A stretch of 64,000 nt of DNA from Gammaproteobacteria bacterium (GCA_029289265.1 JARFTX010000003.1:46224-110223); one strand, 5' to 3'. Positions 38,109-48,026 are shown, counted from the stretch's first letter. Translations and numbers: made by a program. The notes: a model not told the origin generated them from the sequence alone.

Positions 38109-39611
38109 TCAGACGAGCGCGGTGTGCGCTGCCTCGGTGCGCAATCTCAGTGCGTGCCCCACCGAGGACCACTGGCGCTGCTCCTCCTCGAGCGCCGCGG
38201 CGGTGAGCGGCAGCCGGCGGATCCAGCCCTCGCGCACGGTCACGACGAAGCCGGTGCCGTCGCGGGCGATCGTCACCGGCGGGACGCCCCGATCGTCACG
38301 GGCGCGATGAAACAGCGCGGCCAGCCGCAGGCAGACCACGTGAAGCCAGTCGGCGTTGTCGGGCTCGATCGCCGAGACGCGGGTCAGCTTGCCACGGTGG
38401 CCGAGCACGATGCGCGACAGCCGCGCCTGGTCCATGCGCGAGAAACCGGGCATGTCGGCATTCGCAAGAATGTAGGCGCTGTGCTTGTGATATCCCGGAT
38501 GCGCGATGGAGATGCCGATCTCGTGCAGCTTGGCCGCCCACTCGAGGAATCGCCGCTCCGGGTGATCCGCTTCGCGGGTGGCCGGATCGAGACAGGCAAG
38601 AAGGTGGCAGGCCGTACGCGCGACCGCCGCGGCCTGTCGGCGGTCGACCTGGTAGCGCGATATGAACTCGGTGACCGTCGCATCGCGCAGATCGTGATGG
38701 TGATAGCGGCCGAGCAGGTCGTAGAGCACGCCCAGGCGCAGGGCGCCCTCGGAGAAGACCATGGACTCGAGGCCGAACTCCTTGAACACGGCCGACATGA
38801 TCGCAAACCCGCCGAGCAGGACCGGAATCCGGTCCCCCTTGAGTCCTGCGAGATTGAGCCGGTCGATCGAGCCGGCTCGCAACAGGATGCCGCGCAGGCG
38901 CTCGAGTCCATCGCGGGTGATGCCGCCTTCCGAGAGGCCGTTCTGTTCGAGAATCTCCACGAGGGCCTTGGCCGATCCGCTCGAGCCCACTGCATCCTGC
39001 CACCCGACCTCGCGGTAGGCGTGGGCGATGGTCTGCAATTCGCGCCGCGCCGCCAGCTCCGCCTCCTTCAGGGCGCGCTTCTCGATCCGTCCTTCCGGAA
39101 AGAAGCGCAGGCTGAAGCCGACGCAACCCATGTACAGCGACTCGAGCCTGAGGGGCTCGAAGCTCTTGCCGATGATGAATTCGGTCGAACCCCCGCCGAT
39201 GTCCACGATGAGTTGCTGGCGGTGGGGGTCAGGCAAGGTGTGCGCCACGCCGACATAGATCAGGCGCGCCTCTTCACGCCCGCCGATCACCTCGATCGGG
39301 AAACCCAGCGCCATTTCTGCCCGGGCGATGAAGTCGCGCGAGTTCTTGGCGACACGCAGCGTGTTGGTGGCAACCGCGCGCACGGAGTCGCGATCGAAGC
39401 CGGTCAGGCGCTCGTTGAAACGCTGCAAGGCGATCAGTCCGCGCTGCTGGGCACCCGCGTCGAGGACCTTGTCGGGGGAGAGTCCTGCCGCCAGCCGGAC
39501 GGCCTCCTTCAGTCCATCCAGCGGATAGATCTGGTCGTTCACGATGCGCCCGACCTGCAGCCGGAAGCTGTTCGAACCCAGGTCGATCGCGGCGATCAGC
39601 TCATGCTTCAT
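38109..39611 (-). CDS. ppx: Exopolyphosphatase / pppGpp phosphohydrolase
   Basis: 500 residues of the Ppx/GppA family. N-terminal ASKHA motifs AAIDLGSNSFRLQVG and VDIGGGSTEFIIG, and a C-terminal HD-like helical domain (HEIGISIAHPGYHKHSAYI). Known role: releases phosphate from polyphosphate ends, possibly also hydrolyses pppGpp. Start at MKHELIAAID (39611); an ATG seven codons upstream at 39632 is the alternative and neither has a good site. Divergent from ppk1 and upstream of the Mla-type genes. Confidence 0.95.
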   Translation of the reverse strand: MKHELIAAIDLGSNSFRLQVGRIVNDQIYPLDGLKEAVRLAAGLSPDKVLDAGAQQRGLIALQRFNERLTGFDRDSVRAVATNTLRVAKNSRDFIARAEMALGFPIEVIGGREEARLIYVGVAHTLPDPHRQQLIVDIGGGSTEFIIGKSFEPLRLESLYMGCVGFSLRFFPEGRIEKRALKEAELAARRELQTIAHAYREVGWQDAVGSSGSAKALVEILEQNGLSEGGITRDGLERLRGILLRAGSIDRLNLAGLKGDRIPVLLGGFAIMSAVFKEFGLESMVFSEGALRLGVLYDLLGRYHHHDLRDATVTEFISRYQVDRRQAAAVARTACHLLACLDPATREADHPERRFLEWAAKLHEIGISIAHPGYHKHSAYILANADMPGFSRMDQARLSRIVLGHRGKLTRVSAIEPDNADWLHVVCLRLAALFHRARDDRGVPPVTIARDGTGFVVTVREGWIRRLPLTAAALEEEQRQWSSVGHALRLRTEAAHTALV

Positions 39612-39753
39612 GTGGGGAGGCGGTCTCGGCATGGCATGGTCGGGATGGTCGGCATTCTAGCCCGGTTTCTTCGCCCGATTGCATTGCCCCGAAACGATTT
39701 CCGTGACCCGTGGGCTGTGCCGGGCGGCAAACCGGGTGCGCGGGCATGGCTGC

Positions 39754-39771
39754 CTGTAACAGGACTGCGGT
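39754..39771 (+). promoter_or_regulatory. Possible Pho-box-like direct repeat between ppx and ppk1
   Basis: CTGTAAC-AGGA-CTGCGGT is a 7-4-7 arrangement with the 11-base period of PhoB sites; the first half matches CTGTCAT at five of seven positions, the second less well. The gap 39612-39859 (248 bases) has no other clear element. Weak evidence. Confidence 0.25.
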
Positions 39772-39859
39772 AAGCTAGCCGACAACCTGCGCGTCATCGC
39801 CGCGAACGCTTTCCCGGCGGCGATGCGGGCGCCGTCCGCTGCGAGAACGAGAGAGAAGA

Positions 39860-41935
39860 ATGGCCGACAATCCCCAGTGCTATCCGCCCGAACACTTCAA
39901 CAATCGCGAGCTCTCCCTGCTCCAGTTCCAGCGCCGGGTGCTCGCCCAGGCCGCCGACAAGCGGGTGCCGCTGCTCGAGCGGCTGCGCTTCCTCTGCATC
40001 GTCTCGAGCAACCTCGACGAGTTCTTCGAGATCCGCGTCTCCGGCATCAAGGAACAGATCCGCCTCGGCAGCCGAAGCACCGGGGTGGATGGGCTGACTG
40101 CCCCGGAACTGCTCGAACGCGTCAGCAAGGAGGTCCACGAGATCATCGACGAGCAGTACGAGCTGCTCAACGACCAGATTCTGCCCGCGCTCGAGGCCGA
40201 GGGGATCTTCTTCCCGCGGCGCACGCTGTGGACCGACGCGCAGCGCGCCTGGATCCGCGACTACTTCCGGCGCGAGGTCAATCCCGTGCTGACGCCGATC
40301 GGGCTCGACCCCGCGCATCCGTTTCCGCGCGTGCTCAACAAGAGCCTGAACTTTGCGATCGAGCTGGAAGGGCGTGACGCTTTCGGGCGCGACTCGGGCG
40401 CTGCAATCGTTCAGGCGCCGCGCGCCCTGCCCCGAGTGATCCGCCTGCCGCGCGAGCTGTGCGAGCACGAGTACTGCTTCGTGTTTCTCTCGTCGGTGCT
40501 GCATGCCCACGTCGAGGAGCTCTTCTCGGGCATGCGCGTGCTCGGCTGCTACCAGTTTCGCGTCACGCGCAACTCCGACCTGTTCGTCGACGAGGAAGAG
40601 GTCAAGGACCTGCGCGATTCGCTAAAGGGCGAGTTGCAGCAACGGCACTTCGGCGACGCCGTGCGGCTCGAGATCGCCGATACCTGCTCGGAGAAGATGG
40701 AAGCCTTCCTGCTGCAGCACTTCAGGCTGAGCCGGCGCGACGTCTATCGCACGCCGGGCATTGTCAACCTGGTGCGGCTGATGCAGGTGCCGGACTGGGT
40801 GAACCGACCCGATCTCAGCTATCCGCCGTTCCTGCCGGGAATCCCCAAGAATCTTGCAGGCAAGCGCGACCTGTTCGAGGTGATCCGCCGCCAGGACGTG
40901 TTGCTGCACCACCCCTTCCAGAGCTTCACGCCGGTCATCGAACTGATCCGCGCGGCGGCCGACGACCCGCAGATCCTCGCGATCAAGATGACCGTCTACC
41001 GCACCGGCACCGACTCGGTATTGATGGAGCATCTGGCCCGCGCAGCGCAAAAGGGCAAGGAGGTCACGGTCGTGCTCGAGCTGATGGCGCGCTTCGACGA
41101 GGAGGCGAACATCACCTGGGCGAACCGGTTCGAGGAGGTGGGCGTGCATGTCGTCTACGGCGTGTTCGGCTACAAGACCCATGCCAAGCTGCTGATGCTG
41201 GTGCGGCGCGAGGAAGACGGCCTGCGCCGCTACGTGCATCTGGGAACCGGCAACTATCATCCGCGCACGACGCGGCTCTACACGGACTTCGGCCTGCTGA
41301 CCTGCAACCCGGAGATCGGCGAGGACGTCGCCGAAGTCTTCAAGCAGCTCACCGGGCTTGGCAAGGCCTCCACCCTCAAGCACCTGTGGCAGGCCCCCTT
41401 CACGATGCAGCCCAACGTCGTCGATGCGATCAACTTCGAGGCCGAGGCGGCGCGCGCCGGCCGCAAGGGCCGCATCATCGCCAAGATGAATGCGCTGCTC
41501 GAGTCCGAGACGATCGAGGCACTCTATGCGGCCTCGCAGGCGGGCGTGTCGATCGACCTGATCGTGCGCGGGCCTTGTGCACTCAAGCCGGGCGTCGAGG
41601 GTCTGTCCGACAACATCCGCGTCCGTTCGATCATCGGGCGCTTCCTCGAGCACCACCGCATCTTCCACTTCCACGCCGACGGCGAGGACAAGGTTTACCT
41701 CTCCAGCGCCGATTGGATGGACCGCAACCTTTTCCGCCGCATCGAGGTCGCGTTCCCCGTGCTCGACCCACGGCTGAAGCGCCGGGTGATCCGCGAAGGC
41801 CTGCGCGCCTATCTGGCCGACAACAGCCAAGCCTGGGACATGTTCGACGACGGGCGCTACCGGCGCAAGACCCCGCGAGGGCTGCGGCGCGAGGCGCAGT
41901 CCATCCTGCTCAAGGAACTCGCCGAGCGCAGCTGA
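39860..41935 (+). CDS. ppk1: Polyphosphate kinase 1
   Basis: 691 residues. Begins with the N-domain (NNRELSLLQFQRRVL) and carries the phosphohistidine His441 in KTHAKLLML and the second active-site His in LEHHRIFHF. Known role: reversible synthesis of long-chain polyphosphate from ATP. Divergent from ppx, so synthesis and breakdown genes share an upstream region. Converges with relA, with seven bases between stops. Confidence 0.97.
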   Translation: MADNPQCYPPEHFNNRELSLLQFQRRVLAQAADKRVPLLERLRFLCIVSSNLDEFFEIRVSGIKEQIRLGSRSTGVDGLTAPELLERVSKEVHEIIDEQYELLNDQILPALEAEGIFFPRRTLWTDAQRAWIRDYFRREVNPVLTPIGLDPAHPFPRVLNKSLNFAIELEGRDAFGRDSGAAIVQAPRALPRVIRLPRELCEHEYCFVFLSSVLHAHVEELFSGMRVLGCYQFRVTRNSDLFVDEEEVKDLRDSLKGELQQRHFGDAVRLEIADTCSEKMEAFLLQHFRLSRRDVYRTPGIVNLVRLMQVPDWVNRPDLSYPPFLPGIPKNLAGKRDLFEVIRRQDVLLHHPFQSFTPVIELIRAAADDPQILAIKMTVYRTGTDSVLMEHLARAAQKGKEVTVVLELMARFDEEANITWANRFEEVGVHVVYGVFGYKTHAKLLMLVRREEDGLRRYVHLGTGNYHPRTTRLYTDFGLLTCNPEIGEDVAEVFKQLTGLGKASTLKHLWQAPFTMQPNVVDAINFEAEAARAGRKGRIIAKMNALLESETIEALYAASQAGVSIDLIVRGPCALKPGVEGLSDNIRVRSIIGRFLEHHRIFHFHADGEDKVYLSSADWMDRNLFRRIEVAFPVLDPRLKRRVIREGLRAYLADNSQAWDMFDDGRYRRKTPRGLRREAQSILLKELAERS

Positions 41936-41942
41936 GGAGACG

Positions 41943-44144
41943 CTACTTGCGGCGCGCGTCGATGACGTCCCGGACCTCGTGGATCTGCGAGATCGCCCGC
42001 TGCACCTGGGAGACGCCGCCGACCTCGAGGGTGAAGCGCATGTAGGCCTTGCCCTTCTTCGAGAGGGTATTCACAGCGATCACGTTGAGCTTCTCGCGCG
42101 ACAGCACCTCGGAGATGTCGCGCAGCAAACCCTGGCGGTCGAGCGCGGTGACTTCGATGTCGACCTGGAAGACGGTCGGCTTGCCACTCGGCCTCGCCTC
42201 GTCCCATTCGGCGTCCACCACGCGTTCCGGGTGGCTGCGGGCGAGGCGCTGGAAGTCCGGGCAGTCGACGCGATGGACCGAGACACCCCGGCCGCGCGTG
42301 ACGAAGCCCTGCACTGCGTCGGGCGGTGCCGGCTTGCAGCAGCGGCTGAGCGAGGTCATCAGCTTGCCCACGCCGACCACCAGCACACGGCTGCCGGAGT
42401 CGCCCGAGCGGCTGCGGCTGACGACGAGTTCGGGCTCGGCGGTCGCCGCTTCCTGCGCCTGATCCTCGCGCAGGGCACTCTGCACGGCGCGCGGCCCGAC
42501 CTCGCCCCGGCCGGCGGCGACGAACATTGCGTCGGCCGACTTGAAGCCGAGCTTGCCGGCGAGTTCCTCGATGTTCGCCTGTGACTGCCCTTCGCGCTGC
42601 ATCTCTCGCGTGACGAAGCTGCGCCCGCGTGCGATCAGTTCCTCTTCCTCGAGCTGACTGAAGTACTGCTTGATCTTGTTGCGTGCCCGACTGGTGCCGA
42701 CGTAGCCCTGCTGCGCGTTGAGCCAGTCGCGTGACGGCCCGCCCTCCTTGGCGGTGACGATCTCGACCGTCTGGCCATTCTCCAGCTGAGTGTTGAGCGG
42801 CACCAGGTGTCCGTCCACCTTTGCACCGCGGCAATGGTGGCCGACCTCGGTGTGCAGCCGGTAGGCGAAGTCGACCGGCGTTGCGCCGCGCGGCAGATCG
42901 ATGACGCGCCCCTGCGGAGTGAGCACATAGAGGGTGTCGTCGAGCGAAGCCTGACGCAGCTGCTCGACCCAGCGGGCCGAGTCGGCCACTTCGTCGCGCC
43001 ACGACAGCAGGCTGCGCAGCAGTGCGATCTTGTCGTCGTACTCGCCGCTGTGGGCCGCGCCCTCCTTGTAGCGCCAGTGCGCAGCGACCCCCAGTTCCGC
43101 GTGGCGGTGCATCTCGTGGGTGCGAATCTGCACCTCGAGCGCTCGCCCATCCTCGGCACGCACCGCCGTGTGCAACGAGCGATAGTCGTTGCCCTTCGGA
43201 CGGCTGATGTAGTCGTCGTACTCCTCGGGAATCGGCTTCCAGATCCTATTCACGACGTCGAGCACGGTGTAGCAGTCCTCGATGCGGTCGACGAGCACCC
43301 GCACGGCGCGAATGTCGTACACCTGGGCGAAGTCGAGCTTCTTCGCCTGCATCTTGTTGTAGATGCTGTAGATGTGCTTGGGCCGCCCATACACTTCAGC
43401 CTCGACGCCGACCGCTGCGAGCTCGTTCTTCAGGCGTTCGATCGCCCGCTCGATGAACTCCTCGCGCTCGGAGCGGCGCTCGTCGAGCATCTTGGCGATG
43501 CGCTTGTAGGTATCGGGCTCGAGAAAACGGAAGGACAGGTCCTCGAGCTCCCACTTCACCTGCCAGACGCCGAGGCGGTTCGCGAGCGGCGCGTAGATAT
43601 CGAGGCTCTCGCGCGCGATGTCGAGACGCAGCTCGCCCGGCTGCTCGGTGAAGTAACGCAGGGTCTGGGTGCGCGAGGCGAGCCGCAAGAGCACGACGCG
43701 GATGTCCGCGACCATGGCGAGCAGCATCTTGCGCAGGACTTCGGTCTGGGCTCGGATCTCGGGCGCGGTCGCCCGCGCGGTCATGCGGGTGAGCAGTCTC
43801 AGGCCATTGAGCTTGCGCAGACCGTCGACGAGGTGCGCGACCGCGCCGCCGAAGCGCGCCTCGACGACATCGAGCGCATCGTCCTGATATTCGGCGACTG
43901 CGAACAGCAGTGCCGCACAGCGCGTCTCGGCGTCGAGCCGCAGCGCCGCGCAGATCAGGGCCATTCCCAGCGCATGCGTCCACACGGACTCGCCGGTGCC
44001 GAGAACGTGGTCTTCGTAGGTCTCCTCGGCAAGCGCCAGCGCCCGGCCGACGCATTCTCGGCCGTCGGCATCGAGCCCCTCGGTGAGGAGTTCCAGGGGC
44101 GGACCGGCGTGGTCGCTGGAGATCGCGTGAGTGACGGAAACCAT
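41943..44144 (-). CDS. relA: RelA-type (p)ppGpp synthetase with degenerate hydrolase domain
   Basis: 733 residues: pseudo-hydrolase domain (about 30-180), synthetase domain (about 230-350) with YDIRAVRVLV and ISRPKGNDYRSLHTAV, TGS, helical, zinc-finger and ACT domains. The hydrolase domain lacks the HD pair: the usual ALLHDVVED segment reads ALLFAVAEY, so it should be synthetase-only like E. coli RelA. Known role: ribosome-linked alarmone synthesis during amino-acid starvation. The frame is open upstream to 45092 but the Met at 44144 starts the conserved part. Confidence 0.95.
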   Translation of the reverse strand: MVSVTHAISSDHAGPPLELLTEGLDADGRECVGRALALAEETYEDHVLGTGESVWTHALGMALICAALRLDAETRCAALLFAVAEYQDDALDVVEARFGGAVAHLVDGLRKLNGLRLLTRMTARATAPEIRAQTEVLRKMLLAMVADIRVVLLRLASRTQTLRYFTEQPGELRLDIARESLDIYAPLANRLGVWQVKWELEDLSFRFLEPDTYKRIAKMLDERRSEREEFIERAIERLKNELAAVGVEAEVYGRPKHIYSIYNKMQAKKLDFAQVYDIRAVRVLVDRIEDCYTVLDVVNRIWKPIPEEYDDYISRPKGNDYRSLHTAVRAEDGRALEVQIRTHEMHRHAELGVAAHWRYKEGAAHSGEYDDKIALLRSLLSWRDEVADSARWVEQLRQASLDDTLYVLTPQGRVIDLPRGATPVDFAYRLHTEVGHHCRGAKVDGHLVPLNTQLENGQTVEIVTAKEGGPSRDWLNAQQGYVGTSRARNKIKQYFSQLEEEELIARGRSFVTREMQREGQSQANIEELAGKLGFKSADAMFVAAGRGEVGPRAVQSALREDQAQEAATAEPELVVSRSRSGDSGSRVLVVGVGKLMTSLSRCCKPAPPDAVQGFVTRGRGVSVHRVDCPDFQRLARSHPERVVDAEWDEARPSGKPTVFQVDIEVTALDRQGLLRDISEVLSREKLNVIAVNTLSKKGKAYMRFTLEVGGVSQVQRAISQIHEVRDVIDARRK

Positions 44145-44294
44145 GCGGCGGATTATCCCATAAGCGAGCCGTGCACCGCCCGCCCGACGGTGCTTGCCGG
44201 TCGGCCGGCGCATCTGGTAAGAGTGACCCATTTTCGGGTTCCGCTTGTCGAACGACAGGGCGGAACATGCGCGTACGGCATGGGTGCAAGGCAT

Positions 44295-45098
44295 ATGTTC
44301 GACTTTCTGCGCGGCTGGGGCCGCGCCCGCAGGCAGGACGGACCGATGGTGCCCGAGGAGATGTGGGCGCGCGTCGAGGGCTGGCTGCCCTTTCTCGATT
44401 TCCTGCCGGATGAGGATCGCGAGCGCCTGCGCGTGCTGGCTCGGGCTTTTCTTGCCGAGAAGGAGTTCCACGGTGCCCACGATTTCGAGCTCACCGACGA
44501 GATGATGCTCGCGATCGCGCTGCAGGCCTGTCTGCCCATTCTCGGCGTCGGCCTCGATGCCTACCGCGGCTGGGTCGGCGTCGTCGTCTATCCGGGAGAT
44601 TTCGTGATTCCCCGCAAGGAGATGGACGAGGACGGGGTGGTGCACGAGTTCGACGACGAAGTGCTCGGAGAGGCCTGGGAGCATGGGCCGGTCCTGGTGT
44701 CGTGGCACGACGAGGCCGCCGCACCCGGCGGCGCAAACGTCGTGATCCACGAGTTTGCGCACAAGCTCGACATGTCCAACGGCGGCGCCGACGGGCTGCC
44801 GCCGCTGCAGCCGGGCATGTCGCGGGAACGATGGGCCGAGGTATTCGGCGCAGCCTATGAATCCTTGTGCGAGCAGGTCGAGGACGATGAGCCGACCGCC
44901 CTCGATCCATACGCCGCCGAAAGCCCGGCGGAGTTCTTCGCCGTGGCCTCCGAGGCGTTCTTCGAGACGCCGTGTTCGCTGCAACGCAACTTTCCCGAGG
45001 TGTATCAACAATTGAGCGATCTCTACAGGCTCGATCCGGCCGCCGGCGAGCGGCGTGTGGACGGACGGCCGGACCGCCCCTACCGCATCCACCGATGA
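44295..45098 (+). CDS. mtfA: Zinc peptidase MtfA (M90)
   Basis: 267 residues, equal to E. coli MtfA in length. Zinc motif HEFAHKLD and the downstream DPYAAESPAEFFAVASEAFFE block with the third ligand Glu are present. Known role: in enterobacteria titrates the Mlc repressor; also an aminopeptidase. Start at 44295 (MFDFLRGW) follows AAGG; a Met five codons earlier is an alternative. Stop overlaps the next start as ATGA. Confidence 0.94.
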   Translation: MFDFLRGWGRARRQDGPMVPEEMWARVEGWLPFLDFLPDEDRERLRVLARAFLAEKEFHGAHDFELTDEMMLAIALQACLPILGVGLDAYRGWVGVVVYPGDFVIPRKEMDEDGVVHEFDDEVLGEAWEHGPVLVSWHDEAAAPGGANVVIHEFAHKLDMSNGGADGLPPLQPGMSRERWAEVFGAAYESLCEQVEDDEPTALDPYAAESPAEFFAVASEAFFETPCSLQRNFPEVYQQLSDLYRLDPAAGERRVDGRPDRPYRIHR

Positions 45099-45559
45099 GC
45101 GAATCGAAGCGGCTTCTCGTCGTCTACCACACCCAGTCCGGCAACACCGGCCGGTTGGCCGACGCCGTACTCGTCGGCGCGCGCCGTGTCACCGAAGTCG
45201 AGACGCGAATGCTGCGGGCCTTCGACGCCGGGGTGGACGATCTTGTCGGCTGCGACGCGCTGCTGCTCGGCACGCCAGAAAACTTCGGCTACATGTCCGG
45301 CGCGCTCAAGGACTTCTTCGATCGGACCTACTACCCGTGTGAAGGGCTCACGACCGGCCTGCCCTATGCGGTGTTCGTCAGTGCCGGCAACGACGGGCGC
45401 GGCGCGGTGCGGGAGATCGGCCGCATCGCCACTGGTTATGGCTGGAAACAGGCCGCCGAGCCGCTCATCGTGCGCGGCGAGATCGCTGCCGAGGACCTGC
45501 TCCGTTGCGAGGAACTCGGGGAAGCGATGGCGACGGGTGTGGCGCTGGGGATCTACTGA
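45095..45559 (+). CDS. Flavodoxin-like / NAD(P)H-dependent FMN reductase family protein
   Basis: 154 residues with an N-terminal beta strand and phosphate-binding loop HTQSGNTGRLA, then GTPENFGYMSGALKDFFDRTYY typical of flavodoxin-like oxidoreductases. Expected to bind FMN; partner and substrate unknown. Overlaps mtfA by four bases and is followed by a terminator hairpin, so these two genes form a short unit. Confidence 0.88.
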   Translation: MSESKRLLVVYHTQSGNTGRLADAVLVGARRVTEVETRMLRAFDAGVDDLVGCDALLLGTPENFGYMSGALKDFFDRTYYPCEGLTTGLPYAVFVSAGNDGRGAVREIGRIATGYGWKQAAEPLIVRGEIAAEDLLRCEELGEAMATGVALGIY

Positions 45560-45569
45560 GATCCGCGCC

Positions 45570-45592
45570 AATGGGCGTTCTTCGCCCGTTTT
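45570..45592 (+). terminator. Rho-independent terminator after the flavodoxin-like gene
   Basis: AATGGGCG and CGCCCGTT arms (one G-T pair) enclose a five-base TTCTT loop, followed by TTT. Located 11 bases after the stop codon. Confidence 0.75.
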
Positions 45593-45695
45593 TCACGATG
45601 TGGAATGTGCGCGGCTTGGCGCCGCAAGCTCGGCCGGTCTAAGCTGACAAAGCCGTCTTCGGCAAACCACGTTCCAAATTGCTCGGAGGAAAACC

Positions 45696-46136
45696 ATGGC
45701 TATAACCTGGGTTTTGGTCGCCAACGCCAGCCTCGCCAAGCTTTACGAACACATGGGCCCGAACAAGGGGCTCAAGCTGGTCAAGGAACTGATCCATCCG
45801 GAGAGCCGACTGAAGAATTCCGAACTCGTCACCGACCGCGCCGGGAGCATGGCGACAGTCGGCAACGGCCAGGGGGCCAAGCAGGCCCAGACCCTGCCAA
45901 AAGAGCATGAGGCCAAGGTATTTGCGCAGGAACTCGCACAAGAGCTTTACAAGGGGCGCACCCACAACGCCTACGGACGCGCCATCGTCTTCGCACCCCC
46001 GTCCTTCATGGGCATCCTCAACGGCGTGCTCGACAGCCCGACCGCGCAGATGATCACCGACCGCTTCGAGAAGGACTACACCAAGTCACCCGAACCGCAG
46101 CTGCGTGAGCGGCTCGCTTCGTGCCTGTTCGTGTAG
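45696..46136 (+). CDS. Host-attachment family protein (AtsE-type domain)
   Basis: 146 residues matching the family named after proteins needed for attachment to host cells (MAITWVLVANASLAKLYE start, TDRAGSM and FAPPSFMGILNGVL motifs). In many non-pathogens its role is unknown; no signal peptide is present, so it is probably cytoplasmic. A strong GGAGG precedes the start. Single gene between two hairpins. Confidence 0.88.
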   Translation: MAITWVLVANASLAKLYEHMGPNKGLKLVKELIHPESRLKNSELVTDRAGSMATVGNGQGAKQAQTLPKEHEAKVFAQELAQELYKGRTHNAYGRAIVFAPPSFMGILNGVLDSPTAQMITDRFEKDYTKSPEPQLRERLASCLFV

Positions 46137-46163
46137 CGCGACAGAATTCATCCATCACCGAGG

Positions 46164-46182
46164 CGGGGCGCACTGCGCCCCG
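46164..46182. terminator. GC-rich hairpin between convergent genes
   Basis: CGGGGCGC and GCGCCCCG arms around ACT form a perfect eight-pair stem between two convergent stop codons. There is no T-tract on either side, so it may stop transcription only weakly or with Rho. Confidence 0.45.
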
Positions 46183-46185
46183 TCG

Positions 46186-46773
46186 TCATTTCTGCGCTGG
46201 CGCCGGGGGCAGGTTTGCCGGCCAACGCCCGAGCGGCCGGTAGTGCGCCCCCTCGGCGCGACGCTCGGACGCCACCAGTCGAAACTCCGAAACCGGCCAG
46301 TCGATGGGCGCCATTCCTCGGGGCGGAAAGCCGCGCTCGAGACGGCGCACCAGCGTGACGTGGGGCGCAAAGGGGCGTTTCTCGATCGGAAAGCCCGCCT
46401 CACGAAGCCACGCGTGCAGGGTTTCGACCATCTCGGCGAGTTCTGTCGGCGGTTTGCAGCTACCCGCCCAGGCGAGCCGGTTGTGCCGCCAGCTTCCGAG
46501 TTGGTCTAGGCACAGCCTGTGTGGTGCGAACGGAAGGCGCGCGCCCAGTTCGATCAACGCATCGAGCCTGCTGCCGGCGACCTCACCGATGAAGGCAAGC
46601 GTCAAATGCAAAGTCTCGCGCCGCATGGCCCGCCCGCCGCACTCGTGCTGCAGAGCGCGCCCTGCATCGTGCAATCGGCGCGCGGCGGACTCGTCCGGCC
46701 ACAACGCGAAGAACACGCGCTTGCCGCCTCCGGCGCCAGGCGCCCCGACATCGTGCGAATCGGATGCCCTCAT
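46186..46773 (-). CDS. thpR: RNA 2',3'-cyclic phosphodiesterase
   Basis: 195 residues of the 2H phosphoesterase superfamily with two HxTx motifs, LHLTLAF and PHVTLVR. Known role: hydrolyses 2',3'-cyclic RNA ends; also catalyses RNA ligation in vitro. An Asp/Gly-rich N-terminal extension of about 17 residues precedes the domain. Lies 64 bases after ispF on the same strand. Confidence 0.92.
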   Translation of the reverse strand: MRASDSHDVGAPGAGGGKRVFFALWPDESAARRLHDAGRALQHECGGRAMRRETLHLTLAFIGEVAGSRLDALIELGARLPFAPHRLCLDQLGSWRHNRLAWAGSCKPPTELAEMVETLHAWLREAGFPIEKRPFAPHVTLVRRLERGFPPRGMAPIDWPVSEFRLVASERRAEGAHYRPLGRWPANLPPAPAQK

Positions 46774-46837
46774 CCGTTGCCCTCCTGCCCGTGCGGTCGC
46801 CGCCTCCCCGCGTCCGAGGGCGGAGACCGAGCGCGGC

Positions 46838-47323
46838 TCATCGTCGCATCAGCAGCGCCACCGCCTGGGCCGCGATGCCTTCGCCGCGGCCGGTAAAACC
46901 CAGGCGCTCGGTGGTCTTGCCCTTGATGTTGACGGCTCCGGCGTCCACGCCGAGATCGGCGGCAATGTTGGCCGCCATCGCCGGCACGTGCGGCAGGATC
47001 TTCGGCGCGCGGCAGATCACGGTCGCGTCGACGTTCACGACCTGGTAGCCAGCCTTGTTTACTGCGGAGACAGCGTGCCTGAGCAGCGCACGGCTGTCGG
47101 CGCCGGCATGGCGGGGATCGGTGTCCGGAAACATCCGCCCGATGTCGCCCAGCCCTGCCGCACCGAGCAGCGCGTCGGTGAGCGCGTGGAGCAGCACGTC
47201 GGCGTCGGAGTGGCCGAGCAGACCGTGCGAGAACGGAATGTCGACCCCGCCGATCACCAGCCGGCGCCCCGGCACCAGCGCGTGTACGTCGAAGCCCTGG
47301 CCGATGCGAAACGGCACGCTCAT
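46838..47323 (-). CDS. ispF: 2-C-methyl-D-erythritol 2,4-cyclodiphosphate synthase
   Basis: 161 residues from the Met at 47323. Metal ligands Asp and His in GFDVHAL, the [19 protein letters not shown] motif, and [21 protein letters not shown] at the C-terminus mark IspF. Known role: fifth step of the MEP isoprenoid pathway. GGAG precedes the start, which follows the ispD stop by one base; a start four codons upstream would overlap ispD. Confidence 0.96.
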   Translation of the reverse strand: MSVPFRIGQGFDVHALVPGRRLVIGGVDIPFSHGLLGHSDADVLLHALTDALLGAAGLGDIGRMFPDTDPRHAGADSRALLRHAVSAVNKAGYQVVNVDATVICRAPKILPHVPAMAANIAADLGVDAGAVNIKGKTTERLGFTGRGEGIAAQAVALLMRR

Positions 47324-47324
47324 T

Positions 47325-48026
47325 TCAGTCTCCACGGTTCTTCAGAATCCACTCGGCGAGATGCAGGTCGAGCGGATAGGTCACCTTCAGATTGGTCGCG
47401 TCGCCCTCGACGAGTCGTGGGTGGAGGCCCGCCGCCTCGATCGCGCTGGCCTCGTCGGTGACGTCGTTCGCGTCCTCGAGCGCCCTCCGCAGCATCACGT
47501 AGCGGAACATCTGGGGGGTCTGGGCCTGCCACAGGCGCTCTCGCGGCACAGTGCCCTGCACGTGGCGACGCTCGTCGGCGCGCTTGAGCGTGTCGGCGAC
47601 GGGCACCGCCAGCAGACCCCCGACCTCGTCGCGCGCGAGCTCGCCAATCAGCTTCTCGACGTGCCAGGTCGCGAGACATGGGCGTGCGGCGTCGTGCACC
47701 AGCACCCAGTCGGACTGGGCCGCCTCGCCCGAAATCGCCCGCAGCCCGGCAAGCACGCTGTCGGCGCGGGTCGCGCCGCCGCAAAAAAGCGGTACCAGCT
47801 TGGGGCCGAGTCCACTCCAGTCATGACGCCGCCACTCGGCGTCGCCGATCGACAGCACGACATAGACCGTGTCGATCTCGGGTGTGGCGCACAGCACAGC
47901 AAGCGAATGGTAGAGCAGCGGCCGGCCGAGCAGCGGCAGGTATTGCTTGGGAGTCGATGCGGCCATGCGGCTGCCACTGCCGGCTGCCGGGACGATCGCA
48001 AAATGGCGCGGATGAAAATTCTGCAT
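47325..48026 (-). CDS. ispD: 2-C-methyl-D-erythritol 4-phosphate cytidylyltransferase
   Basis: 233 residues. Nucleotide-binding AAGSGSRM (14-21), then [14 protein letters not shown] and PVADTLK motifs of IspD. Known role: third step of the MEP pathway, CTP-dependent. Adjacent and coupled to ispF, a common arrangement. Divergent from the AmmeMemoRadiSam genes. Confidence 0.96.
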   Translation of the reverse strand: MQNFHPRHFAIVPAAGSGSRMAASTPKQYLPLLGRPLLYHSLAVLCATPEIDTVYVVLSIGDAEWRRHDWSGLGPKLVPLFCGGATRADSVLAGLRAISGEAAQSDWVLVHDAARPCLATWHVEKLIGELARDEVGGLLAVPVADTLKRADERRHVQGTVPRERLWQAQTPQMFRYVMLRRALEDANDVTDEASAIEAAGLHPRLVEGDATNLKVTYPLDLHLAEWILKNRGD

